From: Atrichornis clamosus
Taxonomy: Eukaryota > Chordata > Aves > Passeriformes > Menuridae
Length of the DNA: 64,000 bases
Direction: 5' to 3'
Assembly: GCA_013400975.1 (NCBI GenBank)
Contig: WBMZ01011445.1
Span: 1 to 64,000, forward strand
This document shows, one piece after another, positions 23,341 through 36,362 of the stretch (position 1 is the first letter of the stretch; each line of letters opens with the position of its first letter). The notes beneath the pieces are model-generated. The model made no database searches and was not told the origin of the DNA. It worked only from the letters and a program-made list of their open reading frames with translations. The position numbers and the translations under genes were made by a program.

Positions 23341-26300
23341 CAGCATGGCTAACGAGGACAGAGCAGCCTGACCCGTGGAAGCATTGAGCAACCACAACTC
23401 CCATTTACTTCAGCACTTTTGTAGATCAGATCCACAAGGTTATTTGCTTTTTGGAATAAGCCAGTTGTGGTCTACATCAGCTTTTCCCTTGGCAGTAGTG
23501 GCCCACGCCATTCCTTGTTGGCCTTGGCCTGCCATGACCAGCATGGCTTCTATCACAGACCATGTGACACAGTTATTTTTAGCATATCAAATTTGCAGAG
23601 AGACTAAATGCCCAGTTTTTGCAAAGTGATTGAAACGCCTGTTTCCCCTCACTCAAAGCATTTCTCTCTCCAGGTCCAGTAAACTGCTGCTTTTGACAAA
23701 CTACCACTCACATCTTGCTACGGAGTAGACTGTGCTTGGAAGGAAAGATAATATGTGTTAGAGAATTTGCTTATTTTATCACTTCGTTTATCTTTTCAGT
23801 ATTATTGTTCTGTCAAGAAATCAAAAGATGAAGAACTACATCACAATTACTCTTTGTTTTGACTCACACAAACTAAAATAGATGGGTCAATAATGGCTGT
23901 CATGAGCTGCACCCATTACCACTGCTGTCCTTTGGAAAGAGCCTTTGTTCATTTTTCCTCACTTCTAGCTCACCAGCAAGGGCCAATAAAAAGTGAATCT
24001 TCTTCGAGGTGATCTTCTGCATTGTTTTCTCTTCTGCGTTAGGAAAGAAAAGAAACTAAGCAACATAATACAGAATTCTGACTTACAGAATTCTAAGATT
24101 TTTTTTTTCCACAGACTTTACTACCTCCCCACGTCATTGCCATTGATGTATCTGTTTCACTCTGTGAGAAGCTCATCTTCTACTAGACTGAATTGATGAG
24201 ATATCATGTACTGCATGATTCATACATTCTCCCAAAGAGCTCACTTGCAGGGTTTTGATAAGGTGAGAAAACAACCTGGCTAAGACAGCTGTACCTGGAT
24301 AGATTTTTTTTTTTAATTTACTCTTCTGAAAAATTTCCTGGAACTAATTACAATGAGTTTAAATGTTTCTACAGCAAATGAGACACAAAGGGATCTACCT
24401 GACCAAATTCAATTGCATTACAACTTGGTTACCCACCTGGGTACAGGTCCCTTCTTGGTTTGATTTAGCATATAGGCATGGGACTATCACACAACTATTT
24501 TATTACAGAGCTCTTCTGCCTCTTTCCATCCCTCTTTCTCCATTTTGTGCCAATCAGTACTCCATGCCCACTGTCAAATGCTCCCCTGCTCCCCTCTAAA
24601 AATGTAGCCCTTAAAATATCCTGACCATCTCTACAGACCTGTACAGCAACAAGGAAAATTTGGCTCTCAGAGGACTATTTGTCACACACACTGAGCGTAG
24701 CTCAGAGTCTCATTAGATCCACACATGGAGCTTCAAGAGTATTTGGGATGGGCTGTGAACTTACCTCAACCAAAGGTAACTCCCATTCACTGGCAGATGG
24801 AGGAGGTGGTGCCAGTAACATCACTGGGTTCAGAAATACAACGCAGCTTGTCATAACATGTTGCTCTGGCAACATCTGTTAACAGCCCACAGAGCTATGT
24901 AGCACTTAAGCCAGATATAGCCATAATGTAGTTTTCCGCACTGAGCTGAAGCTATTTGTACCTTTCCCAGACATCAACATGTATTATTTGTTCCTGGCCT
25001 CAGAAAACCCCACCATTTCTTTCAGAGATTATTTGCATTTCTCTGGCATTAGGGTACAATACCATGCCAGGCACATCTCAGTAAGAGCCTTTTTGGAGAT
25101 GTCAAGCTCAGAATTACACCAAATTCCTTCAGATACTCCTGATGACATTCAGCCAGCAGCAGAGATTGGTCCAGACATCATTGTTTCTCAATCAGTTGAG
25201 CTAATGTCATACAGGAACTCCTCGCAGCTTCACTATCACTCCAAAACCTTAAAAACATAGCATCTAGTTTCATATTCAACAACGGGGAAGCTGGTGTGGC
25301 ACCACCAGGAAAGACTACAGAAAAACATTTTTGGCTTTTGAGTTCATAATTACAACCATTTTGGTGTCTTACAGCTGCTGATGAATTTGCACAGGTCAAC
25401 CTAGTCTCCTACAAGCAGTGAGGTCATATCAACATGAATATTTTACCACAAATATAATCTATAAAGAGAGGTAGGTGATAGGGAAGGAGACAAGGACTCC
25501 TGCTTTCTTGTGCACCATCAGCATTCTCTCATAAGTCACGATTTTTTTATACTTTTAGAATTTTGCATGTTCAATGCACAAAACAAGTGACAATTTCCAG
25601 AGTGAAAATTACTCGAGAATATTTCTTTTGTAATAAGGGAGCCCTTCTGGGTGTCTCCAGAAACAAAAGTCAAAAGAGGTTAATGCATGCCACAGCCATG
25701 CCATGCCCTTCCTCTGGCTCTAGTAAGCCTGGTGGGTTTTTCCACTGAAATAACAAGGGATTTTCCTATCAGAAGGCAGTTGGTATCAGCAGATCTCCCA
25801 ATTTATCTACATGTTGCATCTCTTCCAATTTAAATGCTACATCAGTGGTTATTAAGCCTGCATTGCAAAGAAATAAAACTAAGTAAAACATTCTGTAGGG
25901 TGCTCTGGATTCCATTAAAGAATTGAATTTCTCACTATATTACACTTTTTCCATATGGCTGAAACATGGAGCTGAATGCAGTCGTGTACTGCTAGTGGTA
26001 TAATCCCAGATGGTGACAAATGACCTCATTTCAACAGCAACGTATAGATCTTTATGACACCAGTGCTCAGCCATGCTCTTGGGATATTCTCTCCAAACAA
26101 TGAATGACTGGCAGATAGCATAATGTTTAACTTCTGCCTTCACTTTTGTACATACTTTTTGGCTAACGCTGCAGAGCTACTCCTTCATTAAGTACTCAGC
26201 CTTGTAACAGCGTTCAGATGACACGAGATATTCCCTCAGCTGCCAGCTGAGGATCTCCTTTGGCCCACGAAGGTGCAGGCAGTGTGTCACTATCTGTGTG

Positions 26301-29300
26301 TAAAGATATGTTCTGGCAGGGTAGAAGTGAGCTGATAACGTCTTACCCCTGCTTGGGCCCTTCAGCTGCCTCCTGGGGAAGTGTGAAAGGCTGCCAAGCT
26401 CAAGATGTGCTGCATCCTGCAATTTGGCTTTCCAGAGAAGAACAACCCCTCCCCCCAAACTCACCCACGCAGTTCTTTACCCCAAGAAGAGGTCATCACA
26501 CAAAAAGTAGATAGGAGAGAAAAAGACTGCACACTGGACTGTAACTGCAAAAGAGAAAACTCCAGAGTCCTCTTGAGATGTTGTGTAAATGGAAAGCAAT
26601 CTGGGCTGTCTCCATTTTTTACAGAAAGACCTCTGTGCTTTTGTGGACTTCATGGCCTGCCAGATGGAGACAGCTCCAAGTAACACTGAGCTCTTATTGC
26701 TGCAGAAAACCAAGGAGAACTATAACCCCAAGTACTGCAGGTGTAGGAGGGAATACTTGCTCAGATGATGATTCATGTCAGCATCTGAATAAATAAGGTC
26801 AGACAGCCAGAGATTATTCCAGTGAAGGGGAGTTGATTTGTTTGGGGGGCAGAAAGGAGGGGCTGTTTGTTTGTTTCGTATCATTATACTGAAACCCTGG
26901 CCTACACTGAGTTGGTTTTGGTTTTTTTTCCCGAGATTTAGTACTCATTTATTTTAATTAAGACCTCAGTTCAGCAAAACATATAACTGGGTGTAGCCTA
27001 CCTGAACTGGAATAGCTGTATCAAAAGCAGAAATCCTAAGGTTAGCATACACTTTATTGTCAGCATAATGTAGCCTTTATAAACATATCTACAACCGTTT
27101 TAAGGAAGACATCTCCACTACAGACCATTAAAAATAAAAAATTACTTGCCTCAAAGGGGTGAGAAAGGATTAATTAGTTAGTGCTCGTGCAGCACTGTGA
27201 AGATACAAATTGTGGGACTGTGTCATTAGTAAGCAAAAGATGCCAACAGGAAGCAGCTTTGTTAAAGGCACGAGGACTAACAATGGTTTTGTTATCTCAT
27301 TTGTAAATTATTCTTCTGCTATTGAAAGGTGTTGTCCTTTCAGCCAAGGAGACTGAAATCCTTTCTTCACCCAAAAGAGCCTTCATGGGCTGTGCATACT
27401 TTCTCACACTCCCTCACTAGTGTTCCTCACTCTTAGCTTATAGATGCTAGACAGTAGCCCATTCTCCATAGTCCTTTGATTGCTTGGCCACTGCCTCAGC
27501 TGCCAAGAGGGGTGCCATTTAGACTCATTGTTATGGTAGCTTTTATGATCTAGACATGGTGTCTAGGATCAGAGACTTCCTAGCAATTTTGCATATGCTG
27601 CTGCTCTGCCATCAGAAGAGAAGGACTCCTAGTAGCCAAAAATGTGGGCAGAATTCAAAGCAATGACCTACAGATGAAAGGCACCCCATCTGGGCCAGCT
27701 AAGCCATCCAGACCCTGAATGCCAACTCTTCACTGAATGAAACCGCATTGTGATGTGATGCTCAGAAGGGGAAAAAAAAGAAAAAAGAAACAGTTTTAAA
27801 ATATCTGTGGATAGCAGCTGTTTAGAGCTAGGGCTACAAACATTCAGACCTTGCTTACATAATATTTCTATCACGCACCATCCTCCCATCCAACTCTCCA
27901 CCTGATGCCAAGGTGCTGGAGGGAGGTCTTGTTCTTATTTATGCAACATGAATACAAAATCAGAGAGGGTGGCAGAAACTTTCCACAGAAAATTATGGTG
28001 CCTTGGCATGCTGGGGAAAATAGTAGAGCAGGAGCAACTTGTAAATTAGGAGGAAGAGAAGGATTAAAGAAATTGGAATAATGATGTTCAAGTATTTTCT
28101 CAAAAAACAGGATGACTGCAGTCCTTTTAACCCAAAACTCAGGGAGAAAAATACAGAGCAAAGCATCTTTTCTCCCTATGTTTGATATATTGCTCACTTA
28201 GACAAACAAAATCCTTTTTTAGCCCATTGTCCTCAGCTCCTTTTCCCCATGTTGTCCTCATCTCCTGCCACACATATGACCCCTGCCCTCCTTCCTTGCA
28301 AACGGAGGCCAGATGAGGAAGGTGATTTTGTCACCTGGAGTTAACTTATGCCAGTCTCCATTGCTGCTGTGCTGCTGTGTTGGGGTGGAACCTTTTCTGA
28401 TGTCGGGATGATAGGAGAAAGAACAACGGAGCAGCAGGCTATGTGTGGCGGGTGGCCGAGTCATCCTATCACCACGTATTTGTGTAGTTTCTTTTAGTGC
28501 CATCCAATCTTTCCTTCTGTCCCTAAATGGCCTGTGTTGAAAATGTCCCTGCTTACAGTTGCTCAACTGGAATGAGGACAAATTGTTTGCAGTGGCCCCC
28601 TTCCAAATGCTTGTGCTGTAACTTTTGTCTTGACTAGTCTCTGGAGATATCTCTAGAGTGAGTTTCCTATGACTTGTTTGCGCTACCCCTAAGTCATGTC
28701 AGATTTTCTTCCTCTAGTCTTTCAACTTTGTAGCAGAAATCTTGTTTAAAACAGCCCCATCACAGAAAAAAACAGAGCAGGCAGAGTCTTTACACTGTTA
28801 TGTCACAAGTTCCCCGGTGAATTAAAAGCAAGGGAGTTGGGTCCCGAGGGCGCCCGAGGTTAAAAAGTGGTTCTAGTGGTCAAGGAGACCCGCAAGCAGA
28901 AGAGGGATGGCCACACCAAGCAGCTCTGAGTTAGTAAGTCCTGGTGGTGTTAGGACTGCACTGACCTCCATATTAAGACATCAGTCACTTTTGTAGGTAG
29001 AAATGCCTGGCCCCTTGGCCCTCCAGACTGCTTCAGTTCAGCACTGAAGGGGTGGTGAAGGTACTCTTCCCCTTCACATTCACATGTGAATTAGTCTGGG
29101 ATGACACAGCATCAAATAAAAAGTGGGTTAGCAAAGCCTGAAGAACTAAGCCAAGAAAGGAAGGGTTTATAGTTCCAAAAACCATTGGATGAAGTTTTGC
29201 ACGTAGACTCATTAATAGATGTTACAGAAGAAAAGGTTCATTCCTCCCCTGTTAGATGCATGACCTGCTAGACATATATATATCTCAATAATATTTTCCA

Positions 29301-31084
29301 AGGATAACTAAATTCAAAGGCCATTGTTTGCTTATTTTTAATAGATGTTAAATATTAGTTTTTAATCAAAAGTACGATCTGCTTTTAGAAAATAAATACA
29401 GAGTTAATGCTATGAAATGGTCTCTTTCGACACTACTAGGGCAGAGAACCAGGCCTGTGTAAAACATCTCCACTGTCTCTTTACACACTCTGCAGAAGAT
29501 GACCTGAGCATCCTCAGAATGAGGGAGAGTGAAGCCTGGAGATGAGACTGACATGGTTCCTCATAGAGCCCCTGAGTGTCCCAGGGTCACTTCCACCCTT
29601 CCTGCCTCTTTGCTGGGAGTAACCAGCCAGAACATAGACCCATTGCTGGTTCCCCAGGGGGGAACTTTTCTCTGCTTAGCTTTCTCAAGGCTCCCAAGTC
29701 ACAGAAGAGTCCTCCTATGCAACCCCTCTTAAAGCACCTGAGCACCTTTCGCTTTGTGTTAAAAGAAATGGGAGTGGGGAGGAAAAAAGAGCAACGGAGC
29801 TTAATGAAGGCATCCCACTACAGTCATGGGGTGGTTCACTTTGCACATTGGGTGGTGGTACATCATCTTGCAATGGCATCCCCTGCTCTGTGATCATTTC
29901 CTAGTCTCCTGACAGAGCAGAGAGATAATCTCCACTGCAGACATATCCCTGTATCTCTGAGATAACATTAGAAGCGGACAGACCACAGCCAGCCAAGGCA
30001 TTCCAGACACTAGGGGTTGCTCAATGTTGTGAGGCTTAGCAAATACAAGGATTTTGTATGACTTAGCCATTATTCTGAGGATTTTAAATCTTTGTCACTG
30101 GCTCTCTTTTATTCATTATTTTCTCCTTTTTTTCCTTTCTTTTTCCTTTTTCTTTTTAAACAACCAGTGTCATACTGTGCCTCTGCCTCCCAGTTAGCCA
30201 GACAAATGATTGCTTGAATTGCATCGGGATCTCACAAAATACTAAGGCTACTTTGTTTTTCATTAGCACTAGAGAGGAAAAATAAACAAGTTGGGCTCAT
30301 GCTTTATAATTGCATATGTAATTACCACTTTAAGACCACTCTTAGCAATACAAATTAGCTCCCTACCCTTTATAACATCTCTGCAGTGCCTCTGAGAGCA
30401 CACATAAGCCATCTCATTTTTTGTCCATCATGCAGCCAGATTCCAAACTTGGATGTGCTGAAAACAGTGTGATGTACCTCTAAAAATGGTCTGCTCTGCT
30501 TGCAAACACAGTGACCAATATTTGGAGTCATGCCTTGACATTTACCATGCAGTTGGAAGCAGAACCTGTCCAGGCCAATCTTTGGGTCAAATCCAGCTTG
30601 CAAACATTGTATAGCAGAGTAAATTTTTTTAGAGTTACTCCTGGTTTGCTTTGTTTTCAGCATCTCAACAGATCCGTGGGAAGAAGTCTGCACTTGGCAT
30701 GATTGGTTTCTTCCATATAAGTAGTAGGAAAGATGAGGAGCATATTGTCAATAAAACGCAGACATTATTTACAATTCAACTTCTAAAAGCTGCCATAAAC
30801 TAGTGAATAGCAATGAATAAGTCCAAAGCCATTCTACTGTGTTATAGTTACTACTTTATTCTCCCAGAGCTCAGTTTTTCAAAGGGACAAAGCAGAGACG
30901 CCCAGAGGAGAGGAAGTCTCATTCTAAGAAACCGTAAAAAGAAATGCATGGCCACAGATCAGGGGATAATTTTTTCTGACCCTCCAAAGAGCAGCTTTAA
31001 ACAGCTCTCCTCCTTGATTTTAGCGGAGGCTGAAGCAGACACCATAGTTTACAAAATAACGGGTAGGCATGAATCCTGAAAAAG

Positions 31085-31625
31085 TAGATCCATAACAAAA
31101 TCTTGGTCAATGAGGCCAGAAGGACCCCTTGTCTACCCTTCTGTCTGTGGCAGGATTGATCTAATTATCCTATAACTGTTCCTGCAGATGGGTGTCTGGC
31201 CTCGAATAACTCCAACGACAGTGATTGTCCAACGGCTCTTGGCAGCTTGTCCAACTGCCGAACAGTTCTTCTACAGTTTTGTCTAATATTTAACCTAAAA
31301 CTTCCCTTCTGCTTCAGCCAATTATTATTTGTCCCATCATTGTTGACTAATGAGAATAATTGATCCTTGTCCTCTTTATGACATTCCTTTATGTCTCCCG
31401 TTGTTATGTTCCTCACACTCTACTTTTGCCTTTAGGCTGAAAGTGCCAAGTTATCTTAACCTTTCCTCTTAGATCTGAATGCCAGACTTCTTACCATCTT
31501 TCTTCCAGTCTAAATTCTTCAATTTGTCCACGTTTTTTCATACAGAATTGAATGCAGTTACTCCAGTTATGCTTTAACCAGTGCCAAGCAGAGCGCAATA
31601 ATTACTTCAGTAACCTTACTGACCC
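31085..31625 (-). mobile_element. Old CR1 LINE fragment, 3' half
   Basis: Antisense CR1 segments appear in order: AATGAGGCCAGAAGGACCCC, a TTGTCCAACTGC segment, CTAATATTTAACCTAAAACT, then TCTTCCAGTCTAAATTCTTC, AATTTGTCCACG, GAATGCAGTTACTCCAG and CAATAATTACTTC. This covers the 3' untranslated region and the adjoining sequence. Heavy substitution shows an old insertion of the CR1 type shared with other sauropsids. Confidence 0.7.
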
Positions 31626-32678
31626 CATCTAATAACAAAGGCAAAATGCAGCATGTAATTAAAATCTCAAAAAATAACTATTTTTAAAAGCTAATTGCCT
31701 TAACAATCAGAACATTCTACAGCTCAGAGAACACACACTAAAGAATTGAAAGGTTATTGTTCACTCAAAACTTTTTTTTCAATTATATTCCGCATATTGT
31801 ATTTTGGACTATGTGCAGTTTTACTCCTATTAGGAATGCTCTGTACTGCATCTCTCGCACTCCTTCACACTCTTTTCATTTCCTGCAGATGTAACTCCTA
31901 GAAGTTCCATGGGGTCCTGTTTACACTAGAGATATTCACTAAGGATTTCCCACTCTTGTGAGCCCTTCTCCAGCTCCACCAGTATGTCACAGCAGAGAAC
32001 TCCTACTCATGCTTTTGATCTTTTAGGCTATTACTATGTCCTCCAGCTTCACTAATGTCAGTGGAGCAGAGCCAACACTGAGGCATTTTTAGAAAGCTTC
32101 CTTCACAAGGACAAAGTTTTCATCTCCTTTGCCAAGTCCATGGTGCCCTACCTTGAATCCCCTTCTCTCTGTGGTCTGGCTGGCCTTTTAAAAGCCCCTC
32201 TGTCCTCTTCACATCATCAACACTGTACATGCCCATCACGGTCTGTAACTGCACGTACTCCTGCCATTCAATGGCTATCTCTTCAGGAATAGAAATCCTT
32301 GTCACAACCAGCACAAATGAGTCAACACTGCTATCAGTCTGCTGACAACAGCCATTCTTGGAAAATGGTTACATGAATTTCTGGAATCCCTAAAAATAAA
32401 CAAATTTGGCTCCATTAACAGGAATGGCAAATTCAGACTGCAAAGTCACTTGACTGAGCCAATGCATTTAATTAAATTGTTTTGTTATTATGCTGATAAG
32501 CAGAGATATGACTGTTGTTAGTAGATGTAATAGTTTCTATTCTAGTTGCCTCATAGCACCTTAATTAAATTACAATAGTTCTGTTGGAAAACATGTCTTT
32601 GAACACCTCCAGACAGAAAACACAGGAAAATATTCCTAGCAATATAAAAATCAGGAGTGTGATATTGCATGGTAGATA

Positions 32679-32740
32679 GGACAAAAAGGAATTGGGTTAA
32701 GATTGAAGGGGACAAAAAGGAATTGGGTTAAGTTTGAACT
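32679..32740 (+). repeat. 31-bp tandem duplication, two copies
   Basis: GGACAAAAAGGAATTGGGTT and the next 11 bases at 32679-32709 are repeated at 32710-32740 with three differences, all in the last part of the unit. Confidence 0.95.
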
Positions 32741-32977
32741 AGGGAAGATTCAGATTTGGCTTAAGAAAAACCCAATTGTGAAGCATTGGAATATATAATC
32801 TGGATTTTCCCATACTGTTTTATCTTCTAATACAAGTTAAATGAGCAGCTGACAGGAATGACACAGGCATAACTGGTCCTGCTTTATTACACACCGATGA
32901 CTGAGGTTCTATTGAGGACTCTTTCACCTCTGTTTTTCTATGGCAGTACTTCACGTTAAATTTCTAGAAAGTGATGT

Positions 32978-33064
32978 AAACTTCTGCTCTCATTTACACG
33001 CATCTGAGCCTCTTATATTCTATAAAATCTGTAAATTTACAAATGAGATCAGAATTTGGCTTCC
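32978..33064 (+). repeat. Palindromic amniote repeat, best-preserved arms
   Basis: CTTCTGCTCTCATTTACACG at 32981-33000 pairs with GTAAATTTACAAATGAGATC plus AGAATTTGGC at 33031-33060: the right part reversed reads GCCAAATTCTGATCTCATTT. The two arms therefore form a long imperfect hairpin, as expected for a MITE-like element. Only about 30 bases lie between them. Confidence 0.6.
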
Positions 33065-34600
33065 TATAATAACACATTGTAACATGCCAGCAATTGTTCC
33101 ATAACACGGAAAAGAGCAAAGTACCTTGTTGTATAGGTCTTGTCCCTTAACCAGTACATACAAGGCAAAATAATCACTGCTTTTTATAGCGAGACCTCAT
33201 CCAAGCATGTACATAAGACCCTCTCGTGTACCTAAGTAACACCTCCACACGTTTCCACCTGGAGAAGGGATAGCTTTGGAGGCCTGAATGAAATCAAACA
33301 GAAATACCACATACAAATTTATAGTGTGCAACCAGGCACTGGTTGGAGTCCAGGCAAACACAAACTTAAAAGACCTTGTACATTTGCATGGTTCTTTGGT
33401 AGTTAGGTATATTCTTCCTTCTTTGTTTATTAGTGTTCTGGATAGATATTAAATATAATAGCTCAGTACTTGTTTTTTTTCCACTTACCTTGAAATAAGA
33501 TTTGCATACATTTTTGTAGGTAGATTAAAAACTGCCCAAGTGGCTTTTCAAACAATTCTTAGTGCTTGCAGGGGTGTTGTTCATGGCCTCTTACATACAA
33601 GTACTTCCCTGGACCTACATCAGGAACTGGTCCCGCACCATACAAATAAAGCATTACCCTCTTTGCCCAGAAGCAGAAAGGCACTTCTGCTTAAAACATG
33701 CCAGAACACAAAATCCCCATTGTATTCCACTAGCAAATTCTGCAATAAGACTCAATTTAAAGCCTATTTAGGCAGGTTAAAGGCTTGCCATCGACTCAGT
33801 GAGGTCTGGGACAGGCCCTTAACATACGGGTCTTAAGGACAGGAAAGCCTCCATATACACTGTAGCTCTTAGGGAAATCACTGAGGTCAGCAGAGGCTGA
33901 TTGACTTCAGCAGGTAACTGAGGTCAGCAGATGCTCAGTAGGAAAAGAATTTTGTGCTGATCCAAAGGTATCAGAGAAATTAGAAGGTAGGAAGACTGAA
34001 GAGAGTGAGTCCTCCCCACATGTCATTCACCTGCAGGCTGTCAGCACTGCAGCAACTGCAAAAGCCAACCAGAAGTGTTCTTTGGAAGTGACTAAAGAGG
34101 TCAGCATTCTCACATTGTGTAGAAATTCTTGCATGATGTAGGTTTTATTTTTAAAATAAATTTAAGATTCCATCCCCTAATTCACACAAAAGCTAACAAA
34201 ATAAGGTAGGTTTTTAATGATGTACAAATCAATATTACAAAAATAAGTAAATATTTTCCTTGGCAGGAAAATATCAAATATCTCACCCTCATAACATGCA
34301 AGTTTTGTATTTACACAGCATAAAGAGTCCCACATTACCGTAATATGTTAGTAGCATGAAAAAGTTTTATCTGCCATGTCTTAAACAAAGCTTGAGTTAC
34401 TGTCTGCAGTGCCCTTAAGCTAAATGTCATAGTCTTCACAAGATTGAAACTAAACACGTAGAGCAGCAAGCAGTAACCACATTAAGGTTTAATGCTTATA
34501 AACACAGAAGGTTTAACACTTGGCAAGCCAAAATTCCCCTATGACCTGAAGACATGCAGATCATGACCTGAGAATTAAGCGCTGTGTTAAGCAGTCAAGC

Positions 34601-35310
34601 TGTCTCCCTAAAGAAAAGACAAAAATAGCCAAAGACTAGCTGAGCCATTGGGTTGGCATATGTCAGGTGAGACCAGGCCCAATTCAGAGTGGACCTGTAG
34701 CCATGTGGGGCCAAGCCTGACCTAGACCAGCCTTTCTAGGCAAGGCTCCTAAGAAGAAGGATTTTCAGAGGGGCTCAACGCCCGTCGTCCTCACTGACCC
34801 CCAGGGAAGAGGAACACTTAAGGCATCATGCAACCAAGTGATGCCGAGGGACTTTTTGCTTTTTGCTTTTTGCCTAGTCCAGGTTAGAATTCCTGAACTT
34901 TTTCACTGTAACCTGATTAGTAACACCCTATATCCTAGACAAAATAGAGCAACCTATCGCTATAACATTCCAGAGTTGAGAACATGTTAGAACATGCTAT
35001 CACAGAGTGACGACTGAAAGACAAATGTTTAATTCTGTGCCTTAATTGCAGAATCTTTATAACTACATTTTTTGTTAGAACAGGATATATAGAGCTGTTG
35101 CATAGAGAGAGCCCACTTTTCTCCTTACCCACACTCTTATGCCTTACTCAAAACCTTCTTTTTGTACACTGGGCTTTGTTCCGGGCTGGGGGGCAGAAAG
35201 CCTGCCTTTCCCCCATTTGTTTCGGAGAGCTTCTGAAATAAAGCTTTTGCTTTTCCCTACCTTCATAAAAATTGCCTCCAGCTCCTATTTTGTTACTCAA
35301 TAAGGCATCA
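34601..35310 (+). mobile_element. Probable solo LTR of an avian endogenous retrovirus
   Basis: The stretch has LTR architecture on the + strand: an upstream U3-like part with a triple CTTTTTG motif (34852-34872), a GGATATATAGAG TATA-like site near 35084, and a polyadenylation signal AATAAAGC at 35237-35244, followed by CTTTTGCTTTTCCC and a short U5-like end. Possible ends are TG at 34601 and CA at 35310, flanked by CAAGC and CAAGT, which would be a 5-base target duplication with one change. These ends are tentative. No gag, pol or env sequence is present on either side, so it is a lone LTR, presumably left by recombination between two LTRs. The family was not identified. Confidence 0.55.
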
Positions 35311-35582
35311 CAAGTCTCAACAGAAAGTGTCCAGTATTAGCTGGAGGGAGAGAGACAAAGTGAAATTACTTGCCCCTGTGTATTCCTAACCATGAAGATG
35401 CCCTCTTGCCTGCCCTGTCTCCCTCCAAGGGCTTCTCCTAAAAACAAGTGCCAAAGGCTTGAAAAGCCTGGGGATAGAGGAGGAAAGAGAGGGAAGTGGG
35501 GAAGGTGAAATGCGAAACAAAGGTTTTGAACTAAATGTTTAAAGATACCTAAGTCAGTCTTTGTTTAAAAAAAAAAAAAAAA
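34804..35582 (+). repeat. Left copy of a 779-bp exact direct duplication
   Basis: This block recurs at an offset of 780 bases with no difference seen on comparing the lines. It contains most of the LTR and 272 bases of downstream flank, and it ends in a run of 16 A directly before the N at 35583. The starting point falls inside the LTR, not at any biological boundary. Confidence 0.97.
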
Positions 35583-35583
35583 N
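35583..35583. other. Single N: probable unmerged contig junction
   Basis: The lone undetermined base separates the poly-A end of the left copy from the first base of the right copy. Its placement at a homopolymer and at the exact edge of an identical overlap points to a scaffolding join rather than a simple uncertain base call. Confidence 0.85.
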
Positions 35584-36362
35584 GGGAAGAGGAACACTTA
35601 AGGCATCATGCAACCAAGTGATGCCGAGGGACTTTTTGCTTTTTGCTTTTTGCCTAGTCCAGGTTAGAATTCCTGAACTTTTTCACTGTAACCTGATTAG
35701 TAACACCCTATATCCTAGACAAAATAGAGCAACCTATCGCTATAACATTCCAGAGTTGAGAACATGTTAGAACATGCTATCACAGAGTGACGACTGAAAG
35801 ACAAATGTTTAATTCTGTGCCTTAATTGCAGAATCTTTATAACTACATTTTTTGTTAGAACAGGATATATAGAGCTGTTGCATAGAGAGAGCCCACTTTT
35901 CTCCTTACCCACACTCTTATGCCTTACTCAAAACCTTCTTTTTGTACACTGGGCTTTGTTCCGGGCTGGGGGGCAGAAAGCCTGCCTTTCCCCCATTTGT
36001 TTCGGAGAGCTTCTGAAATAAAGCTTTTGCTTTTCCCTACCTTCATAAAAATTGCCTCCAGCTCCTATTTTGTTACTCAATAAGGCATCACAAGTCTCAA
36101 CAGAAAGTGTCCAGTATTAGCTGGAGGGAGAGAGACAAAGTGAAATTACTTGCCCCTGTGTATTCCTAACCATGAAGATGCCCTCTTGCCTGCCCTGTCT
36201 CCCTCCAAGGGCTTCTCCTAAAAACAAGTGCCAAAGGCTTGAAAAGCCTGGGGATAGAGGAGGAAAGAGAGGGAAGTGGGGAAGGTGAAATGCGAAACAA
36301 AGGTTTTGAACTAAATGTTTAAAGATACCTAAGTCAGTCTTTGTTTAAAAAAAAAAAAAAAA
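35584..36362 (+). repeat. Right copy of the 779-bp duplication, likely assembly artefact
   Basis: Identical to 34804-35582 throughout, including the 16-A run, after which the sequence continues into new DNA (GGTCTGTAAGG). It holds an LTR piece at 35584-36090 lacking its first 203 bases. A real duplication of this kind would have to be extremely recent, with one edge exactly at an N. A false duplication is far simpler. Confidence 0.97.

Larger units (their letters stand above)
14991..31084. other. AT-rich noncoding stretch, no gene supported
   Basis: Apart from the repeats and candidate elements listed separately, this span has no frame with recognisable protein sequence and no exon bounded by convincing splice sites. 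A polypyrimidine tract lies at about 30108-30164. Most of it reads as unique, long-decayed intronic or intergenic DNA. Confidence 0.6.
31626..34600. other. Noncoding stretch, no gene supported
   Basis: Unique AT-rich sequence with a 31-bp tandem duplication at 32679-32740, a palindromic repeat at 33.0 kb and short direct repeats of CTGAGGTCAGCAG near 33.88-33.93 kb. Two overlapping frames near 33.54-33.84 kb are open for 70-100 codons but match nothing I know. Confidence 0.55.

Noticed and set aside
34935..35912. Two identical 65-codon reverse frames
   Set aside because: They lie in the LTR and its assembly duplicate. They are the same sequence counted twice and resemble no protein.
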